64,000 nucleotides of DNA from Cryptomeria japonica (Eukaryota; Streptophyta; Pinopsida; Cupressales; Cupressaceae), in the NCBI RefSeq assembly GCF_030272615.1, contig NC_081413.1, positions 721,078,367 to 721,142,366 on the forward strand, written 5' to 3'. Below are positions 60,337 to 64,000 of the stretch, piece by piece. The number at the start of each line of letters is the position of its first letter. The first letter of the stretch is position 1. The translations under genes were made by a program, and so were the position numbers. Under the pieces are notes generated by a model. It did not search any database. It was not told the DNA's origin and worked only from the letters and a program-made list of their open reading frames with translations.

Positions 60337-61560
60337 GAGAAATCGAAGAAGTACAAGGGTAAAGGGAAAATAGATTATCTTATTGCTATTGATGGTGGTA
60401 TCACTGTTGAGGAATCTGATGGTGATGCTAATGAAGACATTGTGTTTGTAGATGTTAAAGAAGAGATGACAAACTAGAAGGCATTAGTATCTAGGATGGA
60501 TAACTTTGATGATTGGATCATTGATAGTGGTTGTTCACATCACATGACCGGTGATCGGAGAAATTTATTTCTCTGAAGGAATTTGATGGCAGAGTTGTAA
60601 GATTTGGTAATGACTCACCCTGTATGGTTAATGGTAAGGGAACTATTTCTCTTAATGGAAAGAGTAGTGCAAATGATGTCTACTGGGTTGAAATTCTTAA
60701 GCATAATCTTTTGAGTGTGGCACAACTCAATGACAGAGGATGCCTATTGGAATTTAAAAATGGTATGTGCAAAATCTTTGACAACAAAGGTGAACTAATT
60801 GCAACCAGGAAGCAAACTAAAGGTAACTTATTTCATCTTAATCCTAGAGTCAACAACTGTTTAATTGCAAAGATAGATGATAGTTATCTTTGGCATAGGA
60901 GATTTTGTCATATAAACTTTGATAACATTGTTAAAGTGAGTAAGTCCAAGACAATGAGAGGTTTACCTCAGTTAGACAAATGGATTAATTCTCTATGTAA
61001 ATAATGTCAATTGGGAAAGATGACATCCTCAACTTTCAAGAGCAAATCTTTTTCAGCGAAACATTTGTTAGATTTGGTTCATACAGATCTTTGTGGACCA
61101 ATAAGAACAAAAATTATTCAAGGTGAAAAATATTTTATGATTTTCACTGATGATTGCTCAAGGATGATGTGGGTCACATTATTGAAGGATAAGAATGAAG
61201 CTTTTAGTAAGTTTAAGGCATTCAGGGCCTTAGTTGAGGAGGAGAGTGGTAAGAAGATAAAGTGTTTGAGGACAAATCAAGGCGGTGAATTCACTTCTGA
61301 GGAATTCACTAGGTATTGTGAAGAAAATGGTATCAAGCGGCAACTTTCTGCACCAAGGACACCACAACAAAATGATATCGCAGAGAGAAACAACTGGTTA
61401 GTTGTTGAAGCTTCTAGGATGATGTTGATACAAGGAGGTGTAGAAAATTTTTTTTGGAGAGAAGCTATCAGCATAGCTATCTACACTATGAACCGGATTC
61501 TGGTAAAGAGAGGTAAGGACAAGACTCCTTAAGAATATTGGTATGGTAGATCACCTAATG
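60337..61560 (+). pseudogene. Copia protease and integrase
   Basis: Protease motif WIIDSGCSHHMTGDRR at 60511-60560, followed by a frameshift near 60560. GAG-pre-integrase: YLWHRRFCHINFDNIV. Integrase: DLVHTDLCGPIRTK, FMIFTDDCSRMMWVT, then LRTNQGGEFTSEE, where copia integrases usually have D(N/R)GGEF, so the second catalytic Asp is Asn. The catalytic Glu region (TPQQNDIAERNN) is kept. TAA at 61003 and 61529 truncate it. Confidence 0.88.
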
Positions 61561-63579
61561 TTAGTTATTTCAGAATATTTGGAAGCAAATGTTTTATTAA
61601 GAGAGGTGATTATATTAGCAAATTTGAGGCTAAAAGTGATGAAGGCATATTTCTTGGCTATTCCACCAAGAGTAAAACCTACAAGTGTTTAAAAACTGGA
61701 CACAAAGAATTGTTGAGGGTGTTGATGTTCGAGTGGATGAATTTCCTGAAGTCTCAGAAGGAACCAATTTAGAGAAAAAGGATGAAGATCCTTGCATTTT
61801 TATTTTGGAACCAGAAACTGTTAAATCTGAAACTGACAAAGCAAATACTGATGTACCAGTCCAATCGGAATAGATAAATTTAGAAGATGATAATGAAGAA
61901 GTTGAACCTGAAGATAATGATCATATTATTCCAAGATATGTGAGATTGAATCACAATCCTGAACAAATTATTGGGGATAAGGATGAGGGAGTACTAACCA
62001 GAAGAAGAATCAGAGAGAATTCTTGCGAGATCTCCACTATTGAACCAATAACTGCTAAGGAGGAATTTGGTGATGATCATTGGGTTAAAGCTATGGAGGA
62101 GGAATTAGATCAAATTGAGAAGAACAACACATGGACCCTAGTACCCTGACCGATAAATAAAAATATGATAGGTACTAAGTGGGTATTCAGGAACAAGTTG
62201 AATGAGGATGTTCTTGTAGTTCGTAACAAAGCTAGGTTGGTTTGCAAAGGTTATGTACAAGAAGAAGGAGAAGACTATGGTGAGACTTTTTCACCAGTGG
62301 CAAGACTAGAAGGTGTCATAGCTTTACTTGCATTTGCAGCACACAAGAAGTTCAAGGTATACCAAATGGATGTTAAGTCAACATTTTTGAATAGGATACT
62401 TTAAGAAAAAGTATACATTGAGAAGCCAGATGGTTATGCTTTGACTGATGAGAAAGACATGGTATGTAGGTTGCATAAATCTTTATATGGATTAAAGAAG
62501 GCACCTAGCTGAGCATGGTATGAAAGACTTCATACACATCTGATGAAGTTAGGCTTTTTGAGAACCAATGATAATAGTAACATATATCTCAAATCTAAAG
62601 GAGATAATATACTAGTCAGCGAAGTATCTGTAGATGATATCATATTTGGAGGCAATGATGACATGAGCAATAGTTTTACAGATAAAATGAAAAATGAGTA
62701 TGAAATGTCTTTAGTGGGGGAAATGAATTTTTTTATAGGCTTGCAGATACAGCAAATGAAGAATGGTATTTTCATCACACAGTCTAAGTATGTGAAAGAG
62801 GTTTTGAAGACATTTGGCATGAGTGACTGTAAACTAGTTGGCACACCTATGGTTAAAGGTTGTAAGTTGTCCAAGGAAGATGAGTCCAAATCTGTTGATG
62901 AGAAGGAATACAGGACAATGATTGGAAAATTGCACTATGTTTTTCACAATAGACCGAACATAGCTCATGCAGTTGGCATAGTTGCTAGATTCCAGAAGAA
63001 TCCTAAGGAAACACATCTAATAGCAACCAAGAAGATTTTTAGGTACTTGAAAGGTACTGTTGACTATGGATTATGGTATCCATATGGAGGAAATTTTGAT
63101 TTGAAGGTCTACAGAGATGTAGATTGGGAAAGAAATATTGATGACCGGAAAAGCACAACCGGTGGAGCATTTTTTCTTGGAGGAAGGCTTGTTTCATGGA
63201 GTAGTAAGAAGCAGAGTTGTACATCACAATCTATTGCTGAAGTTGAGTATGTTGCAGTTTACATGAATTGCACATAGGCTATTTGGATGAGGCACATTTT
63301 GAAAGGTTTTAAGATGAAGATTTCAACCTATAAAGAATTTATGTGATAATACAAGTGCCATAAATATTTCCAAGAACCCTGTTTTGCACGCACAAACCAA
63401 GCATATTGAATTGAAGAATCATTTCTTGAGGGAAAAATTTCAAAGTAAAGATGTGATCTTAGAGCATGTTTCTACCAAGGAGTAGCTTGCAGGTATTTTT
63501 ACTAAACCTCTGCCTAAGACTACTTTTGAGTATCTTAGAAGTCAGTTAGGGGCTGTCCCTCTTCATGAAGTCAGTTAAG
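61561..63579 (+). pseudogene. Copia reverse transcriptase and RNase H
   Basis: RT begins around 62050 (WVKAMEEELDQIEKNNTWTL), with [40 protein letters not shown] and [11 protein letters not shown]. The active site YVDD is SVDD (62627-62638; TCT for TAT). RNase H has DVDWERNIDDRKSTTGGAFF and SQSIAEVEYVAV, and the tail reaches AGIFTKPLPKTTFEYLRSQL before TAA at 63577. Stops at 62148, 62402, 62510 (TGA), 63275 and 63484, and a shift near 63335. Confidence 0.9.
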
Positions 63580-63893
63580 TATGATGTAGTTTACATTAGT
63601 CCTAGAGCTACTTGCAAAATTTTACAGAAGGATTGGTGTAGAAGTGGATTTATTCCACAGGGGGAGCATCAAGTTGCAGGTTATTGATGTTGTGTAGTGA
63701 ATTTTGACATTACATGTTTTACTTTCAATTTGGCTTTGTTGTCAAAGGGGGAGAAGAATTATGTGATTATGGAAGGAGAACCAGCAACAAGTTGAAGATA
63801 GAGAGAGCATGGTGAATATTTGGTAATGTAAACCAAGATTCCTATTCACAACCAAGGCGCAATCAATGGTATTGATATTTGTATTGCCATCAA
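63580..63893. other. Copia 3' untranslated region
   Basis: Between the pol stop and the polypurine tract. It holds a second purine run (CACAGGGGGAGCATCAAG near 63657 and AAAGGGGGAGAAG near 63746); no gene. Confidence 0.6.
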
Positions 63894-63908
63894 TGCCAAA
63901 GGGGAGAT
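63894..63908 (+). other. Polypurine tract
   Basis: CCAAAGGGGAGAT directly before TGTTGGC of the 3' LTR, the typical copia plus-strand primer. Confidence 0.85.
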
Positions 63909-64000
63909 TGTTGGCATTTGCATGAAGATTAAATTAATGATATGTTATGTTGCCATTGATGTCAATTGAATCGGTAATGATATTGTTGATATTGTTGTAA

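Larger units (their letters stand above)
58031..64000 (+). mobile_element. Ty1/copia retrotransposon, 3' end beyond the window
   Basis: 5' LTR 58031-59402, primer-binding site, gag-pol 59464-63579, polypurine tract and the first 92 bp of the 3' LTR (from 63909, TGTTGGCATTTGCATGAAG, same as 58031). It interrupts the minus-strand gypsy RT. The 3' LTR start differs from the 5' copy at only a handful of positions. Stops and active-site changes indicate an inactive copy. Confidence 0.93.

Overview
This is a 64-kb stretch of a large, repeat-rich nuclear plant genome. Its only recognisable host gene is the 3' end of a plant glutamate receptor-like (GLR) ion-channel gene. Nearly everything else is transposable-element sequence in layers, with introns, AT-rich spacers, LTRs over 1 kb and heavy decay. 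The style suits a gymnosperm or similar giant-genome land plant, but that is inference; the species cannot be read from the window.

Layout. 1-2.9 kb: an old LTR followed by gag-like debris. 3.3-4.8 kb (+): three GLR exons with clean splice sites. 4.8-8.6 kb: no gene, apart from a decayed coding-like segment on the minus strand that is partly duplicated. 8.65-11.47 kb and 12.04-28.71 kb: two diverged copies of one minus-oriented long repeat ending in TGTAGACACC. The second copy is split by a 13.5-kb DNA transposon (12,681-26,212) with terminal inverted repeats and a 4-bp ATGT duplication; the first copy shows the unoccupied site. The transposon carries a decayed DDD-type transposase (+), a second convergent ten-exon gene of unknown function (-), clustered GCGTACGC motifs near both ends, a 0.9-kb pyrimidine tract, a 359-bp tandem array and several hairpins.

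28.7-30.6 kb: a 1.9-kb LTR element without coding capacity, with a perfect TSD. 30.65-39.6 kb: a Ty3/gypsy gag-protease fragment without RT or integrase, containing a 1.76-kb tandem duplication. 42.2-58.0 kb: a minus-strand gypsy pol (RT, RNase H, integrase) split by a complete plus-strand chromovirus (42,808-56,500, TSD GATTC). That chromovirus carries two younger insertions: a 4.84-kb element in pol (48,597-53,433, TSD CCCCA) holding an unrecognised single-frame gene of about 1,040 codons on the minus strand, and a solo LTR in its 3' LTR (54,594-55,853). 58.03 kb to the end: a Ty1/copia element whose 5' LTR interrupts the minus-strand gypsy and whose 3' LTR runs off the window.

The relative order of insertions follows from the nesting. 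Most coding elements are inactive: stops (mostly TAG/TAA where the family has Gln or Trp), frameshifts and lost catalytic residues. The two items most worth attention are the unknown gene in the 13.5-kb DNA transposon and the 4.84-kb gene-bearing element inside the chromovirus.
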